Assembly: GCA_018881555.1 (NCBI GenBank) | Contig: JACAXG010000070.1 | Location: 4,101,616-4,165,615 of the forward strand | Direction of reading: 5' to 3' | DNA length: 64,000 nt | Source of the DNA: Amblyornis subalaris | Taxonomy: Eukaryota > Chordata > Aves > Passeriformes > Ptilonorhynchidae | Part shown: positions 41,186-51,890 of the stretch, in pieces | Layout of the letters: each line of letters opens with the position of its first letter | Position numbering within the stretch: position 1 is the first letter of the stretch | Position numbers and translations under genes: made by a program | Notes under the pieces: model-generated | The model's database searches: none | What the model was told of the DNA's origin: nothing | Seen by the model: only the letters and a program-made list of their open reading frames with translations

Positions 41186-42654
41186 GTGTATTTTTAGATG
41201 TCAAGTAAGTGACACGTGTGGTACAAGGCAATAATCAGCCTTTCTTGGAATCTTGCTGTCTCCATTGGCTGCTCTGATATTTTTCCACCGATCTTCATTG
41301 TACTTAGATTTAAGACCTTTATCTCTTTACTGTGCTTATAACTTGAAAATGGTATAGTCATTTGTCAGGTCATGTCCACTGGTTTTCTCAAAACTGAAAT
41401 AAAATGTTCACTAGGCACTAAAAGGTGCTTTTTACAGGTCTCTCATAGGACATTGTATCGGATATGCTGGATGTCTGCAAGCAAGGAATATATGGAGGGG
41501 AATATGCTGTCCCTTCATCCAATTTTCTCTGCTGTTCTTTGATGCTGCTCCCATGGAGAGAAAGGGNGGACAAAAGTCTGCCTGGAAGCCTGCCCTGTGC
41601 CAATGAGCCTCTCTGCATCTCCCGGAGAAATGCAGGCTCCAGACACAGGGACAGCATTTTCCTGGGTCTGTTTCTGTGCTTGGGGGCACTGTCAAATCCA
41701 GACAAGGGGAGAGGATGATGTGAGGCAAACTGAATATAGCTTAGTGATTAGGGTGTTTTCCTGGGAGGAAAGTGACCCAAAGTTCTCATTTCTGTGTTTT
41801 ATTTTTAGCCCATTAATGGACTCACGTTAAATGTGTGCACATCTCAGGGAATGTGGTCTGAAACCCCAGCTCCATCCCCTGAAATTGCCGTCCTTCTCGC
41901 TGCAGGATTTCTGCTCCCTTTGGATGAACAATGGCCTGTCAACAAAACGAAGAGCTGAGAACAACCATCCTCCTCCCCTTTCCCTATTTCCTCTTTGTCC
42001 TTCCCCTTATACCTGCTGAGGTCCTATTTAGAGTCCTTTTCTAGAGGCAGGGTAGAGCAGAGGAGAGTGGCATAGGGTTGTCCCACTCAGAGGCACATAT
42101 CTCCTTGCCAGGAGTTATGACAGGTATGTATATTGTAATGTAGAAGTACACAGAGGGAAAAGATGTGCTGCTGCTGCTGTCATCTTCCCTTTTNATTATT
42201 TATTTAAGAAAATCCTGCATTCCTTCATTTAGTACCTAAAAGCTTTGAGCAAATTCTATACCAAGTGCATTAATTTAAAGGACTGTCCCTCATATTTTTC
42301 ATCTGTAAGTCATCATTTTTTTAAAGGGTTTTCATTTATTTCATTCACATGAATAAGTGGAAAGCTCAATTAAGACCTGTGTAGAGCAAAGCAAAGAACT
42401 GCTACTGCTAATTAAGCTTGCATCAGAATTCAGGCTGGGGACATTTAACCACAAAACTGCAGAAAGAAAAGTAACCTACTGTGCTACACACCATATGAGA
42501 TAGAAGTTGTGTCTGTGTCTGCAAGGTTATGTCTCCACTTATTAAAACTTGATGTTATACCACTTTTCTTCTCCTTTTTGTACTTTTAACACAAGTGAGG
42601 AAATAGCACTTGAGGAATATTTTGGAAGGTCTCTGATGTAAATAGCAAATAATA

Positions 42655-42893
42655 AAATCATGGAGTGGTTTGAGTTGAAAAGGAGTTTTAAAGACCACAT
42701 AGTTCCAGCCACCTGGCCACAGGCTGCAACAACTTCCACTAGAGCAGGTTGTTCAAAGCCCTATCCAGCTTGACCTTGAACATTTCCAGGGATGGGACAG
42801 CCTTTGGGCAACCTGTTCCATTATCTCACCACACTCATTGTAAAAAANTTCTTCCTTATGTCCAGTCTAAACCTACTCTCTTTCAGTTTAGAA
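42655..42893 (-). mobile_element. CR1 LINE 3' end fragment
   Basis: The plus strand reads as the reverse complement of a CR1 3' end. In order it shows aatcatggagtggtttgag, ccacatagttccagcc, agagcaggttgttcaaagcc, gaccttgaacatttcc, gcaacctgttcca and ttcttccttatgtcc. About 240 bases remain, covering the terminal coding part and the short 3' tail. The copy is strongly 5'-truncated and moderately diverged. It lies in what would be the intron between the candidate exons at 41.1 and 43.8 kb. Confidence 0.88.
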
Positions 42894-43704
42894 ATGCTTC
42901 CAGTATATAGGCACCATGTGTTTTTTTTGAGAAGGCTGAGTGAGCACTGGGTTGGTGGTATGGCTTAAAGCATTGTAGGAAGCCAGCTCCTCCTGGTTAG
43001 ACCGAGACTTTTGTCCTGAGATGACTTACACACTCTCTGGAAATTTCATCAACAATCTATAAATAGTGGGGCATGTTGGGGAGGAAGCCCTGGTATGCCA
43101 TGAGCTCTTAACTGCTGAGCGGATTGTAGGAGGGAAGCTTAGAGGAGTGTGATGGACAAAGGAGTAAGATAGGTTTTCATTTAGGTTATGAAAAAGGCTT
43201 CAGAGAAGTTATGAGGTGGAAAGATATCTAAAAACAAGGAAATGAGAGGTGAAGATTTCATCTGTCTTCCTCAAAAAGATCCCTACACCGGTTCCTGCAG
43301 ACAGAAAGGCACAGTTTAAAGCCAGGTACTGTGAACAGTCTTGAGTGCATTCACCTTCCAAGAACAGGTTTCTGAGTAATGAAGTTGGAAATACTTATAC
43401 AGAAATCTGTTTAATTTTTTCATCACGTTTCTGTCTAAAATTGAGTGCTGTGTGCACAAATAAATACGATACACTTGTGCAGTGCCTTCTAAAACAAAAA
43501 ATCCTACATTTATTTTATTACATAAAAAACCCCTACATTTATTTGAAAGCTGCATATAGAGTGACTTTTAACTGCCACTTAAAAAAGCACAAGCCATATC
43601 TGAAGTGTATTTTCAGTGAAGCTTTCCTGTGTCTGAAAGAAATGCAGCAAGAGTTGCCGTATATAGTTAATGATCTGTGTATTTAATGATGATAATACCC
43701 CGTA

Positions 43705-43743
43705 AATTTATAGTTGGCTACACCAATTTATAGTTGGCTACAC
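43705..43743. repeat. 20-base tandem duplication
   Basis: The unit aatttatagttggctacacc at 43705-43724 is repeated at once (43725-43743, 19 of 20 bases). It lies 28 bases before the candidate exon at 43771, where branch point and pyrimidine tract would be expected. The perfect identity of the copies points to a recent slip or duplication. Confidence 0.95.
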
Positions 43744-43770
43744 ATTGACTGTGTTCTGTTTGATATCCAG

Positions 43771-43922
43771 AATTTATCGGCCAGCAGCAGAGGCTATGAA
43801 ACGGAGTTATCATGGTCTCAAGTTGAGTCTAACTATAAATATTTTAGTGTCTCAGATTACATCCCTGCAGGGACTAAAAGCATGACAGTGACTGTGATGG
43901 TCACATTCTATCAACAAGTCAG
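43771..43922 (+). CDS. Candidate internal coding exon, protein not recognised
   Basis: This 152-base segment is the best single exon candidate in the window. It is preceded by gtttgatatccag and followed by the strong donor cag|gtacgt. Only one of its three frames is open; it starts at phase 0 and ends at phase 2. It encodes about 50 residues, including ETELSWSQVESNYKYFSVSD and TKSMTVTVMVTFYQQ. The alternation of hydrophobic and polar residues looks like a beta-sandwich, and there is a possible N-glycosylation site (NLSA) at the start. I cannot name the family. The phase fits the candidate exons on both sides (41.1 and 44.8 kb). A 20-base tandem duplication sits just upstream in the intron. 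A chance open segment remains possible. Confidence 0.4.
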
Positions 43923-44837
43923 GTACGTGCCCTCAAGAGAAGAAAAGCTTTGCACTTTCTGTCATGAGTGAAAAAATGATTTTACATGGGCCAGTAAAGG
44001 TAGCAACAGTTGCCTAGGGTTTAAGGTAATTTATGCATGGGTTTTCCAATTGCTTATGTTGGACTGCCAGGTGGAAGACAATGTGTAAAAATAATTCTTG
44101 CTCAGCTCCTAAGAACAAAACTCTTGAAACACTTTAGTCAATAACAAATGCCCAAATACAGCAAATGACAAAGTGACTGTTGCAGGAGCATCAACAATGC
44201 AGTGAAGGTGCTTGCTGGATTAGACAACTAGATTTTATCAGGTGTACTCTGTGGAAAAGATCACTTGATTGTATCAGCAAATGGAATAGCAATTTGTTCC
44301 AAGATTTACCATTAAGTAAAATAATGTATCCTACTAGTTCAGANGCTTCACACATTGTCAAAAACATATTGTCTAGTGTACTAGCAGGGAAAAAAGTTAC
44401 AGCTTTGGTTTTCCCATGATCTGTGATATTTGTACATTGCNTGATAACTTGCTGGTGGTAATTTTTAAGTTCTTCAAAGATGAAAAAGATAGGGATGATG
44501 NAGAGTCACTTTCAGTATCTGAAGACTAGTTATATTTCTTCCATAATCTGCTTTGTGGTACAGACTTGAAATTAAAATAGCCTGATTTTCTATGACCTGA
44601 AATTTATTACATAATACGGTCATTGAAGTGTAAGTCACAAAAAAAATTGATGAAAAATCCATAAAATTNAACCCTTATCTACCTAAAAAGATATCATGGA
44701 AACACAGAAAAGATACATTTAGGTTTCTCAGTGGTATATATCAGCTTCGATGACTTGACCTCATGGTTTTGCTTCACCTGAAGAAGATTAGCTTTACTTG
44801 ATTCAGACACTTTCTTTGAAAAATGTTGACTTTTCAG

Positions 44838-44887
44838 GAAATTGCAAGCATTTTCAATGATCAACAAGCTGGATATGGTGCTCTTTG
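44838..44887 (+). CDS. Candidate short coding exon
   Basis: A 50-base segment bounded by gacttttcag and the near-consensus donor tttg|gtaaga. Joined to the exon at 43.8 kb (phase 2) it reads RKLQAFSMINKLDMVLF and leaves phase 1. A second frame of the same segment is also open (EIASIFNDQQAGYGAL), so the frame rests on the neighbouring exons and not on this segment alone. The borders are among the best splice-like signals in the region. Confidence 0.33.
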
Positions 44888-45324
44888 GTAAGAATTATTG
44901 TTTACTAAGAGACTCAGGACAGAGTCTGCACTTGCTTCAGAAATATTAGTAGTCTATATGGTCTATCTTCAAATCTTAGTTCTTACAGTCCTTTTAAAAC
45001 TCACAGAATTTATTAAGTCCTTTCTTACCTTGTAATGAGCACTGTGAAAAATTTCTTCCTTGTCTAAACACAGTACAATTNGCCAAGCTTTCCAAGTANT
45101 GATTTTGTTGAAGACAAGCTTAAAATTAAAGTTTTTCAATTGTACACGTTAAGAGTTTTGAAACAGATTTCAATAGAAAGACTGCNTCCTTCATCCTATT
45201 ATGTTCCTGCAGTCTTTACTTTCAGAGGTTTCTCAACTCCCTTTAAGTGAATATGTGTTGACAGTGTCAAAATCTTTACAAAATTGAGCCCTGAATGGGC
45301 TTCAAGCTCTTTTTTTTTTTTTTC

Positions 45325-45388
45325 CCAGGTCCTAGTTTTGCAGAGCCTATGGCATTGTGGAGACAGAATGACTCCTGGTGCTCTCTCT
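45325..45388 (+). CDS. Candidate terminal coding exon with in-frame stop
   Basis: A 14-base T run followed by cccag (45310-45328) makes a textbook polypyrimidine tract; the acceptor used here ends just before the gtcctag that follows. Entered in phase 1 from the 44.8 kb segment, the frame reads GPSFAEPMALWRQNDSWCSL and ends at TAA (about 45386-45388). An AATAAA hexamer at 46150 could end a 3' untranslated region of about 760 bases. The alternative frame of the preceding segment would stop almost at once (TAG), so either way translation would finish here. The protein is not recognised. The exact start could differ by a few bases. Confidence 0.28.
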
Positions 45389-46955
45389 AAGGTGAAATAG
45401 CTTTGCACCACAAAATAATACTTTATGAGCTCAATTGAAGTGACAGTGTTTGAGATACCTCTAAACTGCTCAGAAGAGTTGACTTGCCTCCAAAGTTTAT
45501 TCTGACCCCAAGTGCCTGGCAGAGGTCACTGAGGACTTTTACATCTTTGCAGTGCACTGTGAAAAGCAGCTTTCTACACAGATATTTCTGTGTGCATCCC
45601 AGACTCACAATGTGCAGGCGCTTGTCCACAGCTTCTCACAGCACAGCATTGCATCACAAAGGTAAAAAAATCTTAATTACAAGTTTTAGCTTTGTTGGGT
45701 TTCTACCAGTTAGTGTANGGATGGCAATTATTCATTATGCCCTTCCTATCTCAACTGTTCTTATAACCTGAAGATTCATGTTAGATTTACTGCAGCCAAA
45801 GTATCAGATGCAGCTGAACCCTTATGAAAGGGGTTTGCTCTTTAAAAAACTTCCTTTTCAGACCATAAAGTACCAGAATTTCCCCCACTTGCCACATTTT
45901 TCAAAATCCTTATGTTAATTTTCTATGGTTTTGTTTGGAGTTGTGTTTTGGTAAAGGATTGTAAAACANATTTAAAAACTCCAGGCAAGAAAACCTTGGA
46001 CTCCTTTAGTCTCCCTTCACCAAACAGAACAAATCCTGGTATTTATTGAACAGCTCTGCTTTGTACATCTCTGGTGTACATGCCTTTCATTGTCAGGAAA
46101 ACATGTTGCATGTTTATTTAAATAATGTTTTATTGTCTTTCAACCAAAGAATAAATGTTATATAAGACATTACCATACACCTCCTGTCTTCCCTGTTTCT
46201 CTCTTACCCTACTATAGCAGCTAAAGCAGGTATTTGATGAGTTTTTTNAAGGGTGTCAGAAATGCCTCTCTTTCTGTTTCTATCCCTGATTATCATTAAN
46301 TGGAATAAAATTCTGGCCCCACTGGCTACATCTGTGCTGCTGAGTAACATTAGGCCAGGGACGATTTTTTGGCTAGGGAGGACAAATGACACAAGCTACA
46401 TGCAAACTCCAAGGCGCTTGACCTTCTGCCTCTGCTGGGCCCCATGTGGCTGTAAGGGAAAATTGTTATTTTGTTTGTGTTTCCTTTCAGTTTAAAGGAT
46501 TTGAAATAGTGTGGGGNTTATGTAGCAGCCTTTCAGAATGGTGTTTTTATAGCAGGAACATGAANTGATGCTGCGTGCCTCTGGGTGTTGCATGAAGGCA
46601 GCCAGAGAGTGTGAAGGTACAAAGCCAAAAAGAACAGTGTTGGAATAGTGCTTGGCTGGGATTTCACCCTGCTTAATGCAAGGAGTATTCTCAGGGAAAC
46701 TGCAGCTGGACAAGCNTCTTGGAGACATTTTCAAAATGTGTCTACCAGTTTTGCAGAAGCAAAAAAGACTAGTCATTGTACATTGAGCACGGACTGGCAA
46801 ATACACTGAAAAGCAATGATTTCACTTCCTAATCAAGGATAAAACAGATGCCAAACAACAATGAGGAAGAAATTGTAGGAATTGGAAGCTATTTTCTGGA
46901 TGTATTTCTAGTTTTTGTTTTATTTTGGTTTTTTGTTGTTTCTTTTTTTCTACAG

Positions 46956-47034
46956 CCTAATTAGAACTCTCTGCCCTCACAAATTTCCGGGGACTTAGAG
47001 ACAAATTTGTCTGTTCAACAATCAACATTAATAG
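46956..47034 (+). other. Splice-bordered non-coding exon candidate
   Basis: One of the best acceptors in the window (tttctttttttctacag, ending at 46955) is followed 79 bases later by ataatag-like sequence and the donor taatag|gtacag. All three frames contain stops within the segment, so it would be an untranslated or long non-coding RNA exon if used. It lies about 0.8 kb after the AATAAA at 46150. Splicing is not proven by sequence alone. Confidence 0.2.
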
Positions 47035-47540
47035 GTACAGTTGACCCTTATTCATTTATTCCTTTTTCCTTAGGTGAGGTATAGCCTTTCTCAATGAGTT
47101 GATGTCTTTAATCTTCACCTGTAGGCTACCTCCAGCCTGAGCTCTGAGGCCATAATTCTGACGATCCTTCACAGGCGTTGGTAACATTTGATTTTAGTAC
47201 GAGACATAAACCTTAATCAGAAGTAGGGAGAAGCATTTGGATTGCCTGTCTACAACAAGTCAGAATTTCAGTTTTTTTCTCTTCATGGAAGAAGAAAAGT
47301 TTTATATCCCTGTATTTTTCCAGTCTCCTAAAAGTAAATTCTAGCTTTCCTCACATCTATGCAGCTCAGTTAATTTTGGTGGAGTTGCAGGGTTTTCTGC
47401 AGCTTTGCTTGGCTGTTTAGTACTACAAAACAATCTGATCCATAACCCTCAGCTATAGGCTGGTCTGAAACAAAAAAATTGAGAAAAGAACAAAAGAGAA
47501 TGTCAGCCTGGAATGACACTAATTACATTCTTTTCACTGG

Positions 47541-47591
47541 ACTTTACTTGCAGTAAGTAAAGTGTCTGTATTCACAAAGTTTCTGTATTCA
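47541..47591. repeat. 9-base hairpin followed by a 10-base direct repeat
   Basis: actttactt (47541-47549) and aagtaaagt (47555-47563) form a perfect inverted repeat with a five-base spacer. Directly after it, tctgtattca occurs at 47565 and again at 47582. No gene is visible nearby. Confidence 0.85.
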
Positions 47592-50500
47592 ACATACTGA
47601 GCCTGATCNCTGTCTCTTACAGTACACTAATGAAAATCAAGAGGAATTCTATTGATTTCAATGCTGTTAAATCAATGTAAGAGAAATTTAAATTAGATCC
47701 ATTGTAGGCAAGATATAAGCCTGCAACCTGTCAAGCATTTATGTAGTCCAACAGCTCTCNGTGTAGTACAGAATAAATAAATGCAGAAGATTCCCTATCC
47801 CAACCTGTCAAGGCAACTGCTCAGAAATTAGCATTCGANAAATTCCTCATAGCATGAGATCATTCAGAAATTATACTGGGGTAGGAAAAGATTATATGTA
47901 TTGTTAACTCAGAGTACATTACATCCCATGTGGAAAGTGAAGACTATTTGTTATATTAGTCCAGAAAAATGTGGTTTAAAATAAGCAATGAAATGCATAA
48001 GAAGAAATANAGTTGAGATGAAACAGCGCCTATGACTTTATCTTTTTCACTTGTAACTAGTCACTCTTTCAGGTCAGTGAATTCTCATCATCCCTTGCCA
48101 GCAGGTGGAAATTAGATTAACATCTGGAAGGAAGAAAATCTTGAAGGTGTTTCCTTCTTTCTGATACTGCTAACGAGACTCTTGGACTCAGCCACAGTGC
48201 TGGGGACTGCATGTGTGTGGTAAAAGATGTTCTCCATTGGGTTTTTTAAATCATCGCCTGATCTCCAGGCTGTAGTATGGTCTGTGCAAGAATAGGTATT
48301 TTATATGCCACAAAATGGCCTCCTAGGACATCTGGTACGAGTTTGTAAATAGAGGATCAGTTTGTACAAGAACTGCCTTTTATTTCATGATAAAGAACCA
48401 GGAAAAAGGAAAAGAACCAGAAATAAAAAATGTGCCATTGAATACAGAATAGTGAGACGTTCCATCCAGTTTGACAAAAGAAATGTAACTTTTGTGACTT
48501 TGGAATATGTTTGAAATTCTTCTTTTTTAACAACTCTTTCATATCAGTAAAAATCTGGTCCCCTTTCCCCAAAAAATGTGAAGCCTGATGGAGGAATTTT
48601 GTGGCAACAAGGGCTCAGCTTTTCCAAATATATCAGAAGTTGTATGAGGAAACACTATATTTTCCTACTAAGATGATCTCTTAAAAAACCTAACCAACCA
48701 AACAACACCCTCCCCTTCTTTTTATTTCCTCAATTTGCAATGAATGTTTATGTTACTAAAATGAGTTTTCATTTTGAAATTTAACTCAGGTTTTAAAAGA
48801 TTCAAAAACATTTTGAATGGCTGAAATTATAAATAAAAAATCTTTAAATGAAAGATTTAATTTTTATCACATAAATAATATGTATTTGCTTGCCAACTTA
48901 CCTGCAGTTTCAAAAATCTCCATTTTTGCCTCACGATTTTATTCTTAATTCCCCAATAANCAGCAAAATCTATAATTTCCCCAACAATTATTTTTAACAT
49001 ACTTTCCTGTGTCTCTCTGTAGCCCTTTGTGTTCAGAGGCTAGGAATTGAAGCTATTTTCTGCAGGCTGTTTTCAAATCCCTGTGCAATGTGTAGTCTGT
49101 CAGTGAACTCTGCAGCATTCAGTCACTGACACATGCAGAAGAGCTTTTTTCGTGAGACGCTTCTTTTTTTTTTAATTTTTCTATGTCTCTGCTACGTTCA
49201 CCTTTTCCATTTACTCGCCCTGATGGCTCCATTAAATTCAATACTAAAGCTACCTTTGTTTTCAAAAGTATCAAGTTCTGGCTAATGATTAACAGGATCT
49301 GATCAGCCTGGTTCTGTGGAGCAATATGGTGCTAATGTACAGGCTGGAAATAAACTACTTTTCGGTAGGATGACATTGTACACTGTCATTTCCATATCAT
49401 CAATCAAAACTCATCAAGAAGGGAGTGAATTTGTCAGCTTTTCCCCTCTGTTGCCACTGCACTATTTTGATGTCAGTAGAGGCCTGTCTACCAGCTGAAT
49501 AAATGCTGAAAAATGAGATGCAATGAAATTGTGGAGTCAAATGCAGATTTTCAGCCACACCAGTTGTATTAATATCAATGGGGACTGCATAATTGAATAC
49601 CTATTATACCAGGCTATAATGTAGGCCTTGGGGACTATTTCTGTGTTCCTTTTGCTACTGCCATTATAATTAGAAAAGGAATCCCAGGATTCCTTTGGAT
49701 CAGGCTGTAGCAATTTGTGCAATAACTGAAACAACAGAGACCTGCCACATCAACAGGAGGCTGAGAATGAAGGAACAAAGGTTTTACACCTAACTCAGTG
49801 ATGGGTCCTTGTGAGATCTTAGACAACACCTGCAAATCTCTGTGGACCCCAGATTTCATATCTAAACACATGCTGCCNTTTGCAATATGTTTTGAGGTAT
49901 GNGAGGTTACACGGTGTAAGATATATGAATAACATATATTGTTATGTTATTAATATGTTGTTAATTACCAAACTATAATATGAAAATTGGTGGTAGACCG
50001 TATTCAGAAACAGAGGGATGAAAAAGGATCAGGGAAAACAGGAAGAGATGGAGAAAACGGGGGTAAAAAATTGCATGNGTTTTCATGGGACAGCGTAAAT
50101 GTTGCAGACTCTCATTTACCTCATTTCAACTATCTTCAAAGAGAAACTTTCAGCCTTGGAAGCACCTTTTTNTTTTTTTGATTCAAAGTATTCATATTTA
50201 CTAGTTTTTTAGTAAAGCATGTCTTAGATTGTAAGTGCAATTTCTCTTTNTTCCGAGTGAATTTATATTGGAGGAAGTCCTCAGATCTCAGGGAAATGAG
50301 TGCAGTTAACTCCATTTGTAAGTACTAAGGATCTGGTTCCTTTTATTTTTATAAATGTTCTTCCAATATCACCACTGCTACTTACAACAGTGTTTAATGA
50401 CACCATCATAGCAGAAAAATAATACCCATTATTTAGTCCTAACTAAAAATTTTCCTTAATATGGCATATACATTCCTCTGTGAATAATTTTTTTTTTTTG

Positions 50501-51130
50501 CTTTGTAGTATGGTTTTGCAAGTGGGTGTCATCTGTGGAAATATTATAAAAATATTATAAGGTAATTTTTTGAATCCTTATAAGATCATGATGTCTTAAC
50601 TCAAGCTTTTGTCTATTTCAGTAAAATAAGAGCATTTGTATTAAATGTTAGGAGTTTAAGATGACCTAATCCATGCCATCTAGAAAAAGACAATCAATAG
50701 TTTTGCTTTTGGAATTGAGAACCATGAATCCTTTCTTTTGCCCTGGATGGAAGATTAATGAAGTTAAATGGATAAAAGCCAGAAAAGAAAATAAACTACC
50801 AGGTCTGTAGGCTACAAAGAATTTTGGTAGAGTCACTGAACTCAGAAAGAAAACTTCATTTATAGTTCACAAAGTGTGTTAAGAAATTACTTAAAATTGC
50901 ATTAATGTGGTTACTGTATCATTGCCTATCATATAAACCCTCCAAGAGATTTCTGCTTCTGTGGATATTTTATTCACTGGAATCTAAACCCAAGGAAACA
51001 TGTAATGATTAATGTAATTTTATTGCTGCTGGCAACATTATTACTGTATTATCTTCCAAATAGTAGGAAATTGTTGCATAGCCAGNTAGCTTCTAGTCAG
51101 TTGCTTAATTTAGTAGAAGAGTGTACTCAC
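47592..51130. other. Unique AT-rich sequence, no gene seen
   Basis: No ORF beyond 80 codons. An AT-only patch with repeated tatgttatt-like words occurs at about 49.92-49.98 kb. Isolated Ns are common. Confidence 0.55.
50539..50560. repeat. 11-base perfect tandem duplication
   Basis: aaatattataa occurs twice in direct succession (50539-50549 and 50550-50560). No gene or element lies around it. Confidence 0.9.
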
Positions 51131-51294
51131 CTAGGACCAGCCTCCCAGCTTGTACCTAGTGAGGCCCAGGCATGAGGAGATGGGCTTGCTGGCTTAGCAA
51201 AAGTCACTCTGAATCTGGTGTTCAAGTTTGGAGACAGTGTAGAGGTAGATTGTCTCTTCTCCAGGATCAAAACCTGAGTAATGATCTTGGAGAG
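51131..51294 (-). other. Minus-strand exon-like open segment
   Basis: Read on the minus strand, a pyrimidine-rich acceptor (ttcttttcccttgctaag) precedes a 164-base segment that ends at the strong donor cctag|gtgagt. One frame is open throughout (LSKIITQVLILEKRQSTSTL and onward to TSWEAGP); a second stays open for about 31 codons, so coding status is unclear. No partner exon was found on this strand. It may be part of a long non-coding RNA or chance. Confidence 0.2.
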
Positions 51295-51871
51295 CTTAGC
51301 AAGGGAAAAGAATCAAAAATACATCAGATGCAGATGCTTTTATGGAGCAGACACCAAAATCTTCTGCTTGTGAACANTCTGAAAATAGTTATCTAAGAAA
51401 GGAAGTACTCCTCTGTCTCTGCATGCAACTGAACTGCAGCAGTCTGCTTTGGAAGTGGCAAAGGCATTCATTTCCATCAGAGGAAATAAGCCACCAACGT
51501 CGCTGCACCTTCTGCAAAGGATTCTAATATTAGTTGGAGTTATCCATAATGAGAAACTCTCATTCAAGTCTTTTTTTTCAGGCAAACTGTGGGGCGATAG
51601 GATTACACAGAAAGAACAGACTTTCAGATGAAACCTTAGTGGGATTTTCTCATTTTAGTAATGATGGGAACCTGCCCACTGCTAATCTTGAGGCCAAAGG
51701 AGTAGTGATAGAGAAATTATTAACCAACTTAATGTATGTTATGTTTATCTAGGTCCTATCAGATGGTAATTCTTAGTGCTCATTAGCTCTGAGCTTTATT
51801 TTGGGGAAATGCTCCAAAACATCACTGCATTATGATGATAAAAGACTTGGTGTTGGACCCCAAGTCTCACT

Positions 51872-51890
51872 AAAAAAAAAAAAAAAAAAA
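51872..51890. repeat. Poly(A) tract of 19
   Basis: An uninterrupted run of 19 A follows ccccaagtctcact. It could be a simple repeat or the tail of an old retroposed transcript on the plus strand. I see no recognisable gene body or clear target-site duplication around it. Confidence 0.9.

Noticed and set aside
45301..45330. 14-base T run as a transcription terminator
   Set aside because: Terminator-like T runs have no such meaning for RNA polymerase II genes; it reads better as a polypyrimidine tract or simple repeat.
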